Assembly (NCBI RefSeq): GCF_015278315.1
Contig: NZ_JADIJE010000001.1
Span: forward strand, 1-64,000
Direction of reading: 5' to 3'
DNA from: Microbacterium ureisolvens
GTDB taxonomy: Bacteria; Actinomycetota; Actinomycetes; Actinomycetales; Microbacteriaceae
DNA: 64,000 nt
Of the stretch, positions 50,195 through 58,266 are shown one piece after another (position 1 is the first letter of the stretch; each line of letters begins with the position of its first letter). Below the pieces are notes generated by a model. It was given only the letters and a program-made list of their open reading frames with translations. It was not told where the DNA came from and searched no databases. Both the position numbers and the translations under genes were made by a program.

Positions 50195-50854
50195 TCAGTA
50201 CGCGACGAAGACGCCGTCTCGCAGGACCGGGACGACGGATGCCGCATCCACCGCGGCCGCGTTGAGCACCTCGTCGCGCCCGCTCCCAGATTGCGGGTCC
50301 TGACGGAGCAGAAGCTCCTGCCCCGAGCCGCTGGCCGTGAGCAGATGGCGCAGGGCGCCTCGCAGACCGCGGAACGACTCACACGCCGCGGCCGCCTCCG
50401 GCGAGGTGTGGTCGATGCCGAGGGCGCCGAGCGCGTCGATGATCGCCCCGGCGCCGAGCTGGTCCTCGATCGCGAACCGCAGCGGCGCGCCGGGATCGCG
50501 ACCGGCGAGCTCCCCGGCGGCGATCACCGCGATGCTCGTCCGCGCGGCGCGCTCATGCTGGATGGCCAGCACGGCGCGCGCGACGGCCGCGGCGTTGCGG
50601 AGGCACCCCAGCAGCACGACGGCGGGCGAGTCGCCGGCGGCGTCGGCCAGGGCCGCGCCGTTGATGGACACCGCGTGCGCGGCAGCATCCAGCCCCACGC
50701 TCTCGCCGCGCGCGAGCGCGTCGGTGACCGTCGTCGAGAACCGCAGCACGTCCACGACCACGACCACATCGGCGGGGGCGAGGCGCCGCAGCCCGTAGAT
50801 GCCCCAGTCGTGCCGGACTTGGTAGCGGTGCTGGTCGAACGGACTCTCGGGCAT
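50195..50854 (-). CDS. 2-phosphosulfolactate phosphatase (ComB) family protein
   Basis: The 219-residue product has ComB motifs: VVVVDVLRFSTTVTDAL near residues 30-50, VVLLGCLRNAAAVA near 80 and IAVIAAGE near 110. ComB is a Mg-dependent phosphatase first described in coenzyme M synthesis; actinobacteria do not make coenzyme M by that route, so another phosphate ester is likely. ATG 50854 is at the start of the conserved region. It is oriented away from the heptamer repeat tract upstream. Confidence 0.85.
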   Translation of the reverse strand: MPESPFDQHRYQVRHDWGIYGLRRLAPADVVVVVDVLRFSTTVTDALARGESVGLDAAAHAVSINGAALADAAGDSPAVVLLGCLRNAAAVARAVLAIQHERAARTSIAVIAAGELAGRDPGAPLRFAIEDQLGAGAIIDALGALGIDHTSPEAAAACESFRGLRGALRHLLTASGSGQELLLRQDPQSGSGRDEVLNAAAVDAASVVPVLRDGVFVAY

Positions 50855-51185
50855 CCGTCCAGCGTAGGCCGCGGCATCCGGAATCGTCGTGCTCGTGTCC
50901 ACGCGGTCGCACCCCTCTCCTCTGCCGATAGCCCGTGCTCGCACCGAGCGCCCGTGGTCGGAACCGCTCAGATCGTGGGCGCTGGGAGAGAGCACGGGCT
51001 CTGGGCACCCTGCGACTGGGGCCTGGGGCCTGGGGCCTGGGGCCTGGGGCCTGGGGCCTGGGGCCTGGGGCCTGGGGCCTGGGGCCTGGGGCCTGGGGGC
51101 CTGGGGCCCGGAGCCTGCGTACGGGGAGCACCGCACCGGCGCAACCCCCGGATCCCGCGCGAGGGCGAGTGCGACACTGGAGCGC
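50855..51185. other. Intergenic region holding a heptamer repeat tract
   Basis: This 331-base gap separates the divergent ComB-like and SRPBCC-like genes. It contains the promoter regions of both, not resolved by eye, a run of 13 CTGGGGC units at 51016-51107, and little else. Long open frames across the tract are produced by its 7-base period. Confidence 0.7.
51016..51107. repeat. Heptanucleotide tandem repeat (CTGGGGC)13
   Basis: Eleven perfect consecutive CTGGGGC units are followed by an 8-base CTGGGGGC and one more perfect unit. Because seven is not a multiple of three, the tract stays open in all frames and gives artefactual Gly/Pro/Trp-rich or Pro/Gln-rich peptides. It lies about 80 bases before the SRPBCC-like gene start. 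Confidence 0.97.
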
Positions 51186-51695
51186 ATGCGGATCCTGCTG
51201 AAGTTCGTGATCGACTGCGACGCCGACGCCGCGTGGCGGGCCCTGCACTCCCCGCGGGCGGTGGCCGAGCTCTACGGCCCGCTGATGGACCTGGCGCCGC
51301 TCGTGCCGAGAGGGCTGCCCACCTCGTGGACGCCAGGCGACGACGTGCCCGTGCAGCTCTCGGCCTTCGGCGCCGTGCCGATGGGCCGGCAGCTCATCCA
51401 CGTGAGCGAGCGGTCGGTCGACGAGGCCGGCGGCAGCGTGCGCATCTTCCGCGACAGCGGCATCCCGCTGACGGGACCGCTCGCGAGCCTCGACGTGTGG
51501 GACCACCAGATGGCCGTCTCACCCGCGCCGGGCGAGCCCGGCAAGACGCTGTGGCGCGACCGCCTGGTCATCGGCGGTCCGACGGCACCACTTCTGTGGC
51601 CCGTGCTGTGGGGCGTCTGGCAGTGGCGCGCCGCGCGCGTGCGTGCGCTCGCGCCCACCTGGGCTCACGAGCCCGAGCCGCAGAGCGGGGAGTGA
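51186..51695 (+). CDS. SRPBCC-like (START-fold) protein
   Basis: This 169-residue protein begins MRILLKFVIDCDADAAWRAL, the usual first strand and helix of polyketide-cyclase/SRPBCC proteins. It then has alternating beta-strands and a C-terminal helix (WPVLWGVWQWRAARVRALAP). Such proteins bind small hydrophobic ligands. The assignment rests on pattern and length only. ATG 51186 begins the gene. The stop lies just before a strong hairpin shared with the convergent FMN reductase gene. Confidence 0.65.
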   Translation: MRILLKFVIDCDADAAWRALHSPRAVAELYGPLMDLAPLVPRGLPTSWTPGDDVPVQLSAFGAVPMGRQLIHVSERSVDEAGGSVRIFRDSGIPLTGPLASLDVWDHQMAVSPAPGEPGKTLWRDRLVIGGPTAPLLWPVLWGVWQWRAARVRALAPTWAHEPEPQSGE

Positions 51696-51724
51696 GACGG
51701 ATGCCGCGGGCCGCGGCATCCGTC
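51696..51724. terminator. Bidirectional terminator from inverted GACGGATGCCGCGG motifs
   Basis: GACGGATGCCGCGG and CCGCGGCATCCGTC are separated by a single base and form a near-perfect palindrome. It lies between the stop of the SRPBCC-like gene (51695) and the stop of the convergent FMN reductase gene (51729). Confidence 0.8.
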
Positions 51725-51728
51725 ATCG

Positions 51729-52322
51729 TCACTCCTGCGGGATGACGGTCAGCACCCGCGCCGTGTACTCGAGGAACCTGCGCATGAAGAGGCGGAGGAA
51801 TTCCTCGGTCTCGGAGTCGGTGACCCGACCCTCGTCGTCGATCAGCCCCGGCGTGATCTGGATGTACGCCTCCGGCGAGGTCATCTGGCGCGCGTTGAGG
51901 TAGCTCAGCGTGCTGCGCAGCGTCTGCTGGCCGACGGCCGTGCCGATCTTGCCCGGCGACCCGCCGATGACGCCGGTGGGCTTGTCCTCCCAGGCGCTGT
52001 CGCCGTAGGGCCGGCTGCCCCAGTCGATCGCGTTCTTCAGCGGTCCGGGGATCGACCGGTTGTACTCGGGCGTGACGAAGAGCACGGCGTCGGCCGAGTC
52101 CACCGCCTTCTTGAAGTCGATCGCCGTCTGCGGGTAGTCCCCGTCCAGGTCGCGGTTGTACAGCGGCAGGTCGGCGTAGGGGATCTCGAAGAACTCGAGC
52201 TCCTTCGGGGCGAGGCGCTCCAGCGCGTCCGCGAGGCGGCGGTTGACGGACTCTCGCGACAGGCTCCCGATGATCACGCCGACGCGGTAGGGCGGTTCGT
52301 GCTCCACGATCTCGATCTGCAT
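51729..52322 (-). CDS. NADPH-dependent FMN reductase family protein
   Basis: The 197-residue flavodoxin-like protein has the FMN phosphate loop GSLSRESVNRRLADAL near residue 19, the TPEYNRSIPGPLKNAIDW motif near 85 and GGSPGKIGT near 117. These are diagnostic of the NADPH-dependent FMN reductase/azoreductase group. ATG 52322 starts at the conserved strand. It may reduce flavins, quinones or chromate. Its 3' end faces the hairpin at 51696. Confidence 0.93.
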   Translation of the reverse strand: MQIEIVEHEPPYRVGVIIGSLSRESVNRRLADALERLAPKELEFFEIPYADLPLYNRDLDGDYPQTAIDFKKAVDSADAVLFVTPEYNRSIPGPLKNAIDWGSRPYGDSAWEDKPTGVIGGSPGKIGTAVGQQTLRSTLSYLNARQMTSPEAYIQITPGLIDDEGRVTDSETEEFLRLFMRRFLEYTARVLTVIPQE

Positions 52323-52461
52323 GCGGCCAGCCTGCACGGCGTCGCCCGCACGCGACACCCCCTTGCGCGGGCGGCATCCGGGTATCACGCGCGCGTGGCA
52401 CCCCTCTACCAGAGCGGGGCAAGTCGCTGCATTGTGGGACTGAGCACTCTGGGGGTGTGAC

Positions 52462-54204
52462 ATGACGGACGGGGTCGAGTACGCGGAGCCGGCAGACGAG
52501 CCGCGCACGCATGTCACGCTGCGCCTCATCGCCCAGGATCCGACCGTCAGCGGCGACGACGGCAGGATCCTCACCGCCCAGGTCAAGGTGCCCTGGTCGC
52601 GCATGGAGGACGGCCCCCGCGGCGCGCGCCTGCACGTGGTCGACTACGACACGGCCACCGGCCGGTACATCAAGCACGAGGCGCTCGGGAAGGAGGACCT
52701 CTACGCGAGCGCCGACGACGAGGTGCTGCGCACCGACAAGGCATTCCACGCGCAGCACGTCTATGCGACGGCCGCCCGCACGCTCGCCCTCTTCGAGACG
52801 GCGCTGGGCCGGCGGCTGCCGTGGGGCTTCCGGAGCCATCACCTGTTCCTCGTGCCGCACGCCTTCCCCGAGGCGAACGCCTACTACTCGTTCGAAGACC
52901 ACGCGCTGCTGTTCGGGTACGTGCCCCCGCCCGACCCGCGCGGCGCGACGGTCTACACATGCCTCAGCCACGACGTGGTGGTGCACGAGACGACGCACGC
53001 GGTGCTCGACGGTCTGCGCGGCAGGTTCCTCGAGCCGAGCCTGCCGGATCAGGCGGCGTTCCACGAAGGCTTCGCCGACATCGTCGCCCTCCTGTCGGTG
53101 TTCTCGATGCGGCCGGTGATCGAGCAGGCGCTCGGCGTGCCCGACAGGAGCGGGCGCATCCCCCGCAGCCGCGTGCAGCCCAAGACGTTGAAGGCGAACA
53201 TGCTCGCCCGCGTCGCCGAGCAGGTCGGCAGCGTCCTGACCCAGGGGCGCGGGGCGCTGCGCGAGTCTGCGCTCAAGCCCCCGCCGGACGACTGGGCGAG
53301 GCGCACCGACTTCCTCGAACCCCACCGCCGCGGCGAGGTGCTCGTGGCGATCGCATTCGACCTGCTCATCTCGATCTGGGACAAGCGGCTTCAGGCGCTG
53401 TTCTGGGGCCCGAATGCGGAGGCGCCGCGAGGCCGCGGGGTCACGGTGGACCGCGCGCGGGCCGCCGAGGAGGGCGCCAAGGCGGCGACCCAGCTGCTCA
53501 CGATGCTGATCAGGGGTCTCGACTACCTGCCGCCGGTCGAGTTCGACTTCGGCGATCTGCTCAACGCGGTGCTCCTGGCCGACCACGAGGTCGCGCCCGA
53601 CGACGACCTGGGCTACCGCACGCTGCTCTGCGAAGGATTCAGGAAGGCCGGCATCCAGCGCAGCACCGCCCGCGTCACCGACGTGCTGAAGTCCGAGCTG
53701 GCGCCGCACTATCTCGGCATCAACTTCGCAGGGCTGCGCAGCGACCGCGACGAGGTGTTCCGCTTCCTGTGGCAGAACGCCCGCCGGCTCGACGTCGACA
53801 CCGACTACTACACGGTGATCGAATCGGTGCTGCCGACGCAGCGGATCGGACCGGACGGCCTGATCGTGCCCGAGTCCGTCGCCACCTACGTGCAGATGGC
53901 CGAGCTGACCGCCCGCGAGTTCGCCGAGCGGTCAGGTCTCCAGCTCTCGCCGGCGATCGCTCCCGAGACGGTCCTGCAGCTGTTCGGCGGCGGCACGCTG
54001 ATCTTCGACCAGTTCGGCCGTCTCAAGCTGCACATCCACAAGCGCCTCGACGACTGGCGCCGCCAGCAGCGGCGAATCGATCACCTCGCGCGCACCGGCC
54101 GGCTCGACGCGAAGCAGCGCCTGGGCTTCTCCGACGGCGCGGCGCGCGGGCAGACGTTCGCCGAGCTGCACCGGACCCAGCAGAGCGTCGGGGAGGAATG
54201 GTGA
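52462..54204 (+). CDS. HExxH (gluzincin-type) zinc metallopeptidase-like protein
   Basis: The 580-residue soluble protein has no signal peptide. The zinc site is VVVHETTHAVLDG (His175, Glu176, His179) and EGFADIVAL (Glu202 as third ligand), the gluzincin pattern seen in M4/M36-like peptidases. Before it, YYSFEDHALLFGYVPPPD resembles the substrate-cleft strand. The second half (about 300-580) is helical and I do not recognise it. Secreted M4 enzymes have prepropeptides; this one appears cytoplasmic, suggesting an intracellular target. Its stop overlaps the start of an MBL-fold gene (GTGA), which argues strongly that the two work together. Upstream, GGGGGTGTGAC precedes ATG 52462. Confidence 0.82.
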   Translation: MTDGVEYAEPADEPRTHVTLRLIAQDPTVSGDDGRILTAQVKVPWSRMEDGPRGARLHVVDYDTATGRYIKHEALGKEDLYASADDEVLRTDKAFHAQHVYATAARTLALFETALGRRLPWGFRSHHLFLVPHAFPEANAYYSFEDHALLFGYVPPPDPRGATVYTCLSHDVVVHETTHAVLDGLRGRFLEPSLPDQAAFHEGFADIVALLSVFSMRPVIEQALGVPDRSGRIPRSRVQPKTLKANMLARVAEQVGSVLTQGRGALRESALKPPPDDWARRTDFLEPHRRGEVLVAIAFDLLISIWDKRLQALFWGPNAEAPRGRGVTVDRARAAEEGAKAATQLLTMLIRGLDYLPPVEFDFGDLLNAVLLADHEVAPDDDLGYRTLLCEGFRKAGIQRSTARVTDVLKSELAPHYLGINFAGLRSDRDEVFRFLWQNARRLDVDTDYYTVIESVLPTQRIGPDGLIVPESVATYVQMAELTAREFAERSGLQLSPAIAPETVLQLFGGGTLIFDQFGRLKLHIHKRLDDWRRQQRRIDHLARTGRLDAKQRLGFSDGAARGQTFAELHRTQQSVGEEW

Positions 54205-55517
54205 GCGCTCCAATCCGCGTCCGCGTCCGCATGTACCAGGTGGGCTTCGGCGACTGCTTCCTGGTGTCGATCGAGTACGACGGCCCGCTCGACGACGGCC
54301 GCGCAGAGCGGCACGTCCTCATCGACTACGGCACGAGCCACCCGCCGCGCGATGGCCGGGCGGACGGCGCCATGGGCGACGTCGCCGCTCTCATCGAGCA
54401 GCACACCGGCGGCCTGCTCGATGTGCTGGTGGTCACGCACCGTCACCGCGACCATCTCGGCGGGTTCGGCGTCGACGCCGGCGCGGAGATCATGAGAAGG
54501 CTCGCGCCGAAGCTCGTGCTGCGGTCGTGGACCGAAGACCCGGCGCTGCCGGCCACCGCGGACGGACCCGGGGTCGCACCGGCGGAGCCGCCGAACGGGC
54601 TCAGCCGCGCGTCGGTGCGGCACGCGGCGCTGCTGGCGCAGGCCCAGGAGCACGTTGCGAAGCTGAGCGGGCTCGTCGGCCTCGACGACGACGTCAAGGC
54701 CGCCGCCGCCGAGCAGCTGAAGAACGCCGAGGCGGTGGGACTTCTCGACGAGCTCTCGCGCGGCGACCGCGGTCGGTACCTCTACGCGGGGATGGACTCG
54801 GGCATCGAGGCGGTGATCCCCGGGCTCCGGGCGACGGTGCTCGGCCCGCCGACGGTGGAGCAGGATCCGCGCGTCGCGAAGCAGCGCAAGGACGATCCCG
54901 AGTACTGGCTCACCGGGCTCGGCGCGTCGCTGCGGGTGGTCGGCTCGGCAGCCGACCCCGGAGGCGCCGCGGCGCAGGTCTCGTACGGCGCGGGCCCCGT
55001 GCACTGGCTCATCGACCGCCTCGCGAACCAGCGCTCGCACTCGGTCGCGCGGCTCGTACGCGATCTCGACGACGCCCTCAACAACACCAGCGTCATCCTG
55101 CTGCTGGAGGTCGAGGGGGTGTCGATGCTGTTTCCGGGCGACGCGCAGATCGAGAACTGGCAGCACACCCTCGATCGACTGGACGCCGAGCCGCAGCTGC
55201 GCCGCCGCCTCGCCGACGTCGACCTGTACAAGGTCGGCCATCATGGCAGCCGCAACGCGACCCCGCGGTCGCTCCATGACCTCTGGCGAGAGCGCAGCTC
55301 CGACGCCCGGCTCGCGGCCGTCATGTCGACGCGGGAGGGGGTCCACGGCAAGGCCGACAACGCCGTGCCGAAGCAGCAGCTGGTCACCGCGCTCCGCGAG
55401 GTCGGCGACCTCTACTCCACGGACGATCTGGACGGCGGTGAGGCGTGGCTCGAGCTCGAGGCCGACGCCGCCCACGGACCGTTCCGCCTCGTCCCGTTCG
55501 CTCCCCCCGGCCCCTGA
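54201..55517 (+). CDS. Metallo-beta-lactamase-fold hydrolase, ComEC-like
   Basis: This 438-residue protein starts RVRMYQVGFGDCFLVSI, then VLIDYG and VTHRHRDHLGGFG (His80-x-His82-x-Asp84-His85), the MBL metal motif. Further ligands appear in MLFPGDAQ and KVGHHGSRNATP near the end. The arrangement matches ComEC-type stand-alone MBL proteins, which can be nucleases or phosphodiesterases. A helical insert at about 130-190 separates the first and second halves. The start GTG 54201 overlaps the metallopeptidase stop, so translation is coupled. It could be an effector or the peptidase's target; unknown. Confidence 0.88.
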   Translation: MSAPIRVRVRMYQVGFGDCFLVSIEYDGPLDDGRAERHVLIDYGTSHPPRDGRADGAMGDVAALIEQHTGGLLDVLVVTHRHRDHLGGFGVDAGAEIMRRLAPKLVLRSWTEDPALPATADGPGVAPAEPPNGLSRASVRHAALLAQAQEHVAKLSGLVGLDDDVKAAAAEQLKNAEAVGLLDELSRGDRGRYLYAGMDSGIEAVIPGLRATVLGPPTVEQDPRVAKQRKDDPEYWLTGLGASLRVVGSAADPGGAAAQVSYGAGPVHWLIDRLANQRSHSVARLVRDLDDALNNTSVILLLEVEGVSMLFPGDAQIENWQHTLDRLDAEPQLRRRLADVDLYKVGHHGSRNATPRSLHDLWRERSSDARLAAVMSTREGVHGKADNAVPKQQLVTALREVGDLYSTDDLDGGEAWLELEADAAHGPFRLVPFAPPGP

Positions 55518-55533
55518 GTGGTCGCGGCGAGCG

Positions 55534-55649
55534 CGCACACCACGGCGTCTCCGGCGTTTTCGTCTCGCTCCGCTCGCTCAACGAACGAGAACCCCCCGGT
55601 CGTTGCGCGAGCGAGGAACGAGCGAGACGAAACGGCGCACACCACGGCG
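55534..55649. repeat. Hairpin element with flanking 14-bp direct repeats
   Basis: A long hairpin (GTTTTCGTCTCGCTC at 55556-55570 against GAGCGAGACGAAAC ending at 55633, with CGCTCGC pairing further in) is bracketed by direct copies of CGCACACCACGGCG at 55534-55547 and 55636-55649. It lies just after the MBL-fold gene stop. The flanking direct repeats are what a target-site duplication would look like, though they are long for one. Confidence 0.75.
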
Positions 55650-55696
55650 ATGCCGACATCGTCTCGCTCCCGTCCTTCGACCAATGAGGACGACGA

Positions 55697-55736
55697 ACGG
55701 ATGCCGCGGCGCGAAGCCAGTCGCCGCGGCATCCGT
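55697..55736. terminator. Terminator from inverted ACGGATGCCGCGGC motifs
   Basis: ACGGATGCCGCGGC and GCCGCGGCATCCGT form a 14-bp stem with a 12-base loop, 15 bases beyond the stop of the FtsX-type permease gene on the minus strand and downstream of the MBL gene on plus. Confidence 0.75.
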
Positions 55737-55751
55737 CCCGTCATCGGCCTC

Positions 55752-57236
55752 TCAGTCGGCGAGCGCCTCGACCGGAGCGACCCGCGTCGCCAAGCGCGTC
55801 GGGACGACGGCCGCGACGAGCGTGAGCAGGGCCGTCGCGATCACGATGATCGCCACCGGGATCCACGGAACCGCGGGCGCCACGAGCGTCGGCGCCGAGA
55901 ACGACGGCGGCATCGGCACGGCACCCAGCAGCGACTGGGCGCCCGCCCACCCGTAGGCGATGCCCAGCGCCAGCCCGGTGACGGTCGCGGCGACGGTGAT
56001 GTGCGCGGCCTCGAACAGGACCATCCGCCGCACCTGCCCCGTCGACACGCCCAGCGCCCGCAGCAGCCCGAGCTCGCGGCGGCGCTGCACGACGCCGATC
56101 GTGAGGAGGTTGACCAGCCCCACGGCCGCGATGACGGCCGAGACCGCGACCAGGCCCATCATGATGCCGGCGAACGTGTCGAGCAGCGTCGTGAGCTCGG
56201 CGGGGGCCTCGCCGCCCGCCGACGCCGTCAGCACGGCCTTCACCGTCTCGAGCGCGACGGCGAACATCGTCACGAGCGTGACCCCCATCACCACGCCGAT
56301 CGCCATGCGGCTCGAACGCTCGGGGTAGCGCAGCGCGTTCTCGGCGGCCAGTCGCGCCGTCGCCGACGAGCCGAACCAACGGCCGACGAGGCGCAGCACC
56401 GGCGGCATCACGAGCGTGGCGCCGAGGGCGAGTCCGGTGAACGAGAAGATGCCGCCGAAGAAGGCGACGATCACCCCGAGCGGCGACACCAGGCCGATCG
56501 CGATCCCGCCGGCCAGCAGCGCGCCCCCGATCGCGAAGAGCGTGACGGCGGCGCCGTTGCGCGCTCCCCGGCGGATGAAGGCGTCGTGGGATGCCTCGAC
56601 CGAGCCGCCGAGCGCCTGCAGCGGCGTCACCGTGAGCACGCGTCGCGAACCCGCCCAGGCCGCAGCCCACGTGGTCAGCGCGACGACGAGCGCCGGCAGC
56701 ACGAGCACCGGCTGGACGACGGCGTAGTCGACGCCTTCGATGCCGAGCAGGGCGGTCGCCAGCCCGACCCCCGCCCACGAGGCGAGCGTGCCGCCGACGA
56801 GCCCGAGCACCGCGCCGATGACGCCGACGACGAGCCCCTGACGCGCGACCTCGGTGCGCTGCGAGCGCGCGGACGCCCCGATGAGGCGCAGGAGGGCGAT
56901 GCGCCGCGTGCGACCGGCGATGACCGTGGCGAACGTGTTGGTGGTGACGATGGATGCGACGTACACCGCGACGCCGATGAGCAGGAAGCTCATGATCGCG
57001 AGTACCGCGGCGAGCGTGCCGCTGTCGCCGATGAAGGGGTCGGCGCGCAGCACGGCCGCGATGAACCCGGTCGCGCTCAGCAGGATCGCGCCGAACGCGC
57101 TCGAGATCGCCGCGACCAGGATGCTCGCCCCCATCCCCCGCTCGCGGAGCCAGCCGAGGGGTGCGGTCCCGCTCCGCGCGGCGGTTCCGGATGCCGCGGG
57201 CTGCGGCATCCGTCCCGCCTCCACGACAGGGCTCAC
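55752..57236 (-). CDS. FtsX-type ABC transporter permease
   Basis: The 494-residue protein has about eight membrane helices in two FtsX-like halves. The motif RTRRIALLRLIGASARSQ near residue 105 and RRRELGLLRALGVSTGQVRRM near 390 are the coupling regions of each half. It would export a molecule or act as a mechanotransmission complex with the ATPase encoded just upstream. GTG 57236 overlaps the ATPase stop (GTGA); ATG 57209, which has GGAGG at good spacing, is an alternative start. An inverted GGATGCCGC/GCGGCATCC pair lies inside the first codons (57189-57211). Confidence 0.88.
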   Translation of the reverse strand: MSPVVEAGRMPQPAASGTAARSGTAPLGWLRERGMGASILVAAISSAFGAILLSATGFIAAVLRADPFIGDSGTLAAVLAIMSFLLIGVAVYVASIVTTNTFATVIAGRTRRIALLRLIGASARSQRTEVARQGLVVGVIGAVLGLVGGTLASWAGVGLATALLGIEGVDYAVVQPVLVLPALVVALTTWAAAWAGSRRVLTVTPLQALGGSVEASHDAFIRRGARNGAAVTLFAIGGALLAGGIAIGLVSPLGVIVAFFGGIFSFTGLALGATLVMPPVLRLVGRWFGSSATARLAAENALRYPERSSRMAIGVVMGVTLVTMFAVALETVKAVLTASAGGEAPAELTTLLDTFAGIMMGLVAVSAVIAAVGLVNLLTIGVVQRRRELGLLRALGVSTGQVRRMVLFEAAHITVAATVTGLALGIAYGWAGAQSLLGAVPMPPSFSAPTLVAPAVPWIPVAIIVIATALLTLVAAVVPTRLATRVAPVEALAD

Positions 57237-58066
57237 GACGCCACCTCGACGACCGACGTCGCGGGGGCGGGGGCGGCGGCGCCGAGCGGTCGCTGCTCCG
57301 GCGCACCGGCGCCGAGCTCGGACGCGAGCATGTAGGCCGAGATCTCCTCCGCGCTCTGGCGCGGCTTGTCGGCGACGATGCGCCCGTCGCCGAGGAACAG
57401 CACGCGGTCGGCGTGGGAGGCTGCCACCGGGTCGTGGGTCACCATCGCGATCGACTGGCCCTGCTCGCGGCTGGCGGCGGCGAGAAGCGCGAGCACCTCG
57501 CGGCCCGAGCGCGAGTCGAGGTTGCCGGTCGGCTCGTCGGCGAACACCAGGTCGGGGGCGGTGGCGAGCGCCCGCGCGATCGCCACCCGCTGCTGCTGCC
57601 CGCCCGACAGCTGGTGCGGGCGGTGGTTCAGTCGGCTCGTGAGGCCCAGGCGCCCCACGAGCCCGTCGATGCGGGAGCGCTCGAGGGCCGTCGGCCGGCG
57701 CCCGTCGAGGTCGAACGGCAGCAGGATGTTGCCGAGCGCGTCGAGCGTGGGCACGAGGTTGAAGGCCTGGAACACGAACCCGACGCGACGGCGCCGGAGG
57801 ATCGTGAGCTCGAGGTCGGAGAGCCCGGTGATGTCGGTGTCGCCGATCCACGCGCGACCCGAGCTCGGCGCGTCGAGCCCCGCCATGATGTGCATGAGCG
57901 TCGACTTGCCCGAGCCCGACGGCCCCATGATCGCGGTGAACTCGCCGCGGCGGATGCCGACGCTCACGCCGTCCAGCGCGTGCACCGTGCTCTCGCCGGT
58001 GCCGTAGGTCTTGATGAGCTGCTGCACCCGGGCGGCCAGGCCCAGGTCGGTCGATGAGAGTTCCAT
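57233..58066 (-). CDS. ABC transporter ATPase, MacB/LolD type
   Basis: This 277-residue ATPase has Walker A GPSGSGKSTLMHIMAGLD near residue 48, Q-loop VGFVFQAFNLVPTL, signature LSGGQQQRVAIARAL and Walker B LVFADEPTGNLDS. This set is typical of the LolD/MacB/FtsE-like group paired with FtsX-fold permeases. An Ala/Pro-rich tail of about 35 residues follows the core. ATG 58066 starts the gene. The adjacent permease is coupled to it, and the two-component genes 0.9 kb away may regulate it, but this is inference. Confidence 0.93.
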   Translation of the reverse strand: MELSSTDLGLAARVQQLIKTYGTGESTVHALDGVSVGIRRGEFTAIMGPSGSGKSTLMHIMAGLDAPSSGRAWIGDTDITGLSDLELTILRRRRVGFVFQAFNLVPTLDALGNILLPFDLDGRRPTALERSRIDGLVGRLGLTSRLNHRPHQLSGGQQQRVAIARALATAPDLVFADEPTGNLDSRSGREVLALLAAASREQGQSIAMVTHDPVAASHADRVLFLGDGRIVADKPRQSAEEISAYMLASELGAGAPEQRPLGAAAPAPATSVVEVAS

Positions 58067-58266
58067 GCCTTCGACGCTAGGAACCGCGCGCTGTCGCGCG
58101 CGTCGCCCGGCAGAGGCATCCCGCCTACATCCCGAGGATGATCTCCGCCGCGCGGATTCCTCCTCCGGGCTCCGAGGAGGGAGCGCATAGCGGGTGCGGC
58201 GGGCTCTGGCACGGCGTGCGCGCGGGGTCTAGGGTTCCGGCAGGCCCACGATGACGAGGAGACCCG

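Noticed and set aside
50889..51695. Collagen-like Gly/Pro/Trp repeat protein before the SRPBCC gene
   Set aside because: The peptide is only the translation of the heptanucleotide tract, which is open in all frames; the real gene starts at ATG 51186.
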